Assembly: GCF_002863225.1 (NCBI RefSeq)
Contig: NZ_PKEK01000065.1
Coordinates: 1 to 64,000, forward strand
From: Mycobacterium sp.
Lineage (GTDB): Bacteria > Actinomycetota > Actinomycetes > Mycobacteriales > Mycobacteriaceae
DNA length: 64,000 nt
Direction of reading: 5' to 3'
Part shown: piece after piece, positions 61,922-64,000 of the stretch
Layout: each line of letters begins with the position of its first letter
How positions within the stretch are numbered: position 1 is the stretch's first letter
Made by a program: the position numbers and the translations under genes
Notes under the pieces: generated by a model
Databases searched by the model: none
What the model was told of the DNA's origin: nothing
The model's input: only the letters and a program-made list of their open reading frames with translations

Positions 61922-64000
61922 CTAATGGGCGGCGGCATCCCAGCTGCGCCCGTAGCCCATCGACACCTCCATCGGCACGTCAAGCGGGTACGCGGCGCCC
62001 ATCTTGTCCCGCACCAGGCTCTCGAGCTGGTCGTGTTCACCCTCGGCGACCTCGAACAACAGCTCGTCGTGCACCTGGAGCAGCATTCGTGAGGCCAGCC
62101 CCGTTTCGGTGAGCGCTTTGTCGACCTCGATCATCGCCACCTTGATGATGTCGGCCGCGCTGCCCTGGATCGGCGCGTTGAGCGCCGCCCGCTCGGCGGC
62201 CTCGCGGACGTTGCGGTTGCTGCTGTCCAACTCGGGCAGGTAGCGGCGGCGGCCGAAAACGGTCGAGGTGTAGCCGTCCTTCCGGGCTTGCTCGACGACG
62301 TTGTGGAGGTAGTCGCGGATGCCACCGAAGCGGGCAAAGTACAGATCCATCTGCTCTTTGGCTTCTTCGGTCGAGATCTTGAGCTGGGCGGACAATCCGT
62401 AGGCGCTCAGCCCGTAGGCCAAGCCGTAGGACATCGCCTTGACCCGCCGCCGCAACTCGGCGGTGACCTCGTCGATCGGCACACCGAACGCCCGCGAGGC
62501 GACGAACGAATGCAGATCCTCACCGGTGTTGAACGCCTCGATCAGGCCCTCGTCCTTGGACAGGTGCGCCATGATTCGCATTTCGATCTGGCTGTAGTCG
62601 GCGGTCATCAGTTCGGCGTAGCCCTTGCCGCCGTTCCCGCCGACGACGAACGCGTCGCGGATCTGGCGACCGGCATCGGTGCGGATCGGGATGTTCTGCA
62701 AGTTGGGTTCGGTGGACGACAGCCGACCGGTCGCCGCGATCGTCTGGTTGAAGGTGGTGTGGATGCGGCCGTCGCCGGCGACGGCATTGAGCAGCCCGTC
62801 GACCGTCACCTTGAGCCGGGTGACATCGCGGTGCACGAGTAGATGCTGCAGAAACGGATGCCCGGTCTTGTCGAACAACGTCTGCAGCGCGTCCGCGTCG
62901 GTGGTGTAGCCGGTCTTGGTCCGCTTGGTTTTCGGCATCTCCAGTTCGTCGAACAGCACCACCTGCAACTGTTTCGGCGAGCCGAGGTTGATCTGCTTGC
63001 CGATCACCGCGTAGGACGCCTCGGCCGCATCGCGGATCTGGTCGGCGAATTGGCTTTGCAGCGAACCCAGTTTGTTCAAGTCGACGGCGATGCCGATGCC
63101 CTCCATCGCCGCCAGCACCCGTTGCACCGGCAGCTCCATCTCGGCCAGCAGCGACGTCGAGTCGATCCGCTCGAGTTCGGCGTCCAGGGCGTCAGCGAGG
63201 TCGACCACCGCGCGCGCCCGCAACACCGCGGTCTGCACGGCCTGCTCGTCGACGCCGTCGTCATCATCGAGTAGCGAAAGCTGTTGCTGTTCGGATGTTT
63301 CCGCGCGCAGCTCGCGACGCAGGTAGCGCAGCGAGAGGTCGTCGAGGGTGAAGCTGCGCTGCCCCGGCCTGACCAGGTAGGCCGCCAGCGCGGTGTCGGA
63401 GCTGACGCCGTTCAGTGTCCAGCCGCGGCCGGCCAGATCGTGGATCGCCAGCTTGGCCTCGTGTAACGCTTTCGGCTGCTCGGGGTTGGCGAGCCAATCC
63501 CCCAGGGCCGAGTCGTCTTCGGGCGTCAGAGTCGTCGTGTCGACGAACCCGCCGTCGCCGTCGGCCGCGGCGATCGCCAAGGCGGTCGCGTCACCGCCGT
63601 AGGGCAGGTGCGTGCCCACCACCGCCAGGCCGGCCCGGCGGCCGTCGGCGGCGTGGTCGGCCAGCCACCGGGCCACGGTGCCGGGCTCCAACGCGCCCCC
63701 GCGCACGTCGAAGCCTTCGTCCACCTCGGGCTCGACCGCGGCCAATGTGTCGAACAGCCGGTCGCGCAGCACCCGGAATTCCAGTTGGTCGAACAGCTGA
63801 TGGATCTGGTCCCGGTCCCAGGGCTGCATCCGCAGGGTGTCCGGTGTCTGGGCCAGCGGGACATCGCGCACCAAATCGGTCAGCTCGCGGTTGAGCACGA
63901 CGCTGGACAGGTTGGCCCGCAACGCATCGCCGACCTTGCCGCGCACCGATTCCACGTCGTCGACCAGCGCCTGCAGCGATCCGTATTCGCTGATCCACTT
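61922..64000 (-). CDS. polA: DNA polymerase I, C-terminal 692 residues (cut by window)
   Basis: The 5' end of the gene lies beyond position 64000; the reading frame is open to the edge (KWISEYGSLQALVDD). Visible are a 3'-5'-exonuclease-like domain without the usual metal Asp/Glu motifs and the full polymerase domain. The latter has TGRLSSTEPNLQNIP, motif A DYSQIEMRIMAHL, motif B RRRVKAMSYGLAYG and motif C LLQVHDELLFE. The N-terminal 5'-3' nuclease, about 210 residues in the ~904-aa H37Rv Rv1629 protein, is not seen. It ends 207 nt before rpsA. Confidence 0.96.
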   Translation of the reverse strand, partial: KWISEYGSLQALVDDVESVRGKVGDALRANLSSVVLNRELTDLVRDVPLAQTPDTLRMQPWDRDQIHQLFDQLEFRVLRDRLFDTLAAVEPEVDEGFDVRGGALEPGTVARWLADHAADGRRAGLAVVGTHLPYGGDATALAIAAADGDGGFVDTTTLTPEDDSALGDWLANPEQPKALHEAKLAIHDLAGRGWTLNGVSSDTALAAYLVRPGQRSFTLDDLSLRYLRRELRAETSEQQQLSLLDDDDGVDEQAVQTAVLRARAVVDLADALDAELERIDSTSLLAEMELPVQRVLAAMEGIGIAVDLNKLGSLQSQFADQIRDAAEASYAVIGKQINLGSPKQLQVVLFDELEMPKTKRTKTGYTTDADALQTLFDKTGHPFLQHLLVHRDVTRLKVTVDGLLNAVAGDGRIHTTFNQTIAATGRLSSTEPNLQNIPIRTDAGRQIRDAFVVGGNGGKGYAELMTADYSQIEMRIMAHLSKDEGLIEAFNTGEDLHSFVASRAFGVPIDEVTAELRRRVKAMSYGLAYGLSAYGLSAQLKISTEEAKEQMDLYFARFGGIRDYLHNVVEQARKDGYTSTVFGRRRYLPELDSSNRNVREAAERAALNAPIQGSAADIIKVAMIEVDKALTETGLASRMLLQVHDELLFEVAEGEHDQLESLVRDKMGAAYPLDVPMEVSMGYGRSWDAAAH

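Overview
The window comes from a GC-rich actinobacterium and is almost certainly a Mycobacterium, most likely a rapid grower of the Mycolicibacterium type. Three observations support this. The gene order reproduces, inverted, the M. tuberculosis H37Rv stretch from tyrS (Rv1689) to polA (Rv1629). Family-specific genes are present: lysX, the lipase/acyl-CoA synthetase fusion of the Rv1683 type, a CapA-like mannosyltransferase and coaE fused to a GrpB domain. A 16S rRNA gene begins directly downstream of tyrS, which is the rrnB site of mycobacteria with two rRNA operons. Rv numbers are given from memory of H37Rv gene order and protein sequence, not from a search.

Layout, left to right. 1-424: 5' end of 16S rRNA with leader, boxA and promoter (minus strand). 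425-2364: tyrS and mpg. 2388-4571: a leaderless, self-regulated ABC efflux operon with a TetR repressor. 4537-7733: a Trm112-like protein and the Rv1683-type fusion. 7914-12164: an ABC-F ATPase and a GGDEF-EAL c-di-GMP protein. 12168-20685: the arginine operon argC-J-B-D-F-R-G-H, built almost entirely of 4-bp stop/start overlaps, with ArgR boxes at its head and a MIRU-like tandem repeat between argC and argJ. 20706-24244: pheS-pheT. 24431-29655: an accessory pair, a Pls/PosA-type single-module NRPS and a short M1 aminopeptidase, with no counterpart at this place in M. tuberculosis. 29659-34739: rhomboid-like protein, class III cyclase, DUF2236 protein, tsnR, and infC-rpmI-rplT with an attenuator leader and a non-AUG infC start. 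35144-43589: lysX, esterase, small membrane and acidic proteins, uvrA. 43692-48348: metallo-beta-lactamase-fold hydrolase, a 51-bp tandem repeat, an orphan Hsp70-like ATPase, a universal stress protein and the CapA-like glycosyltransferase. 48356-51903: MFS exporter and uvrB. 51943-58963: a second accessory block with a membrane Ser/Thr kinase divergent from a twin-FHA ABC exporter, a DUF402 protein and small membrane or secreted proteins. 58953-64000: coaE, rpsA and the 3' part of polA.

How the genes work together. Most of the window is housekeeping: translation (tyrS, pheST, infC, rpmI, rplT, rpsA, tsnR), arginine synthesis, and DNA repair or replication (mpg, uvrA, uvrB, polA). Cell-envelope and signalling functions are interspersed: LysX, the CapA-like enzyme, kinase plus FHA transporter, cyclase plus cAMP-type stress protein, and the c-di-GMP protein. 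A recurring regulatory theme is leaderless initiation: a TANNNT -10 element lies about 3-8 nt before the start codon of at least nine genes. The strongest candidate for a little-described system is the NRPS/aminopeptidase pair. The most interesting non-coding signals are the coupled mini-ORF repeat at argC-argJ, the infC leader, and the tandem operators of the TetR efflux operon.

Limits: no database search, folding program or composition count was run. The polA and 16S genes are cut by the window edges.
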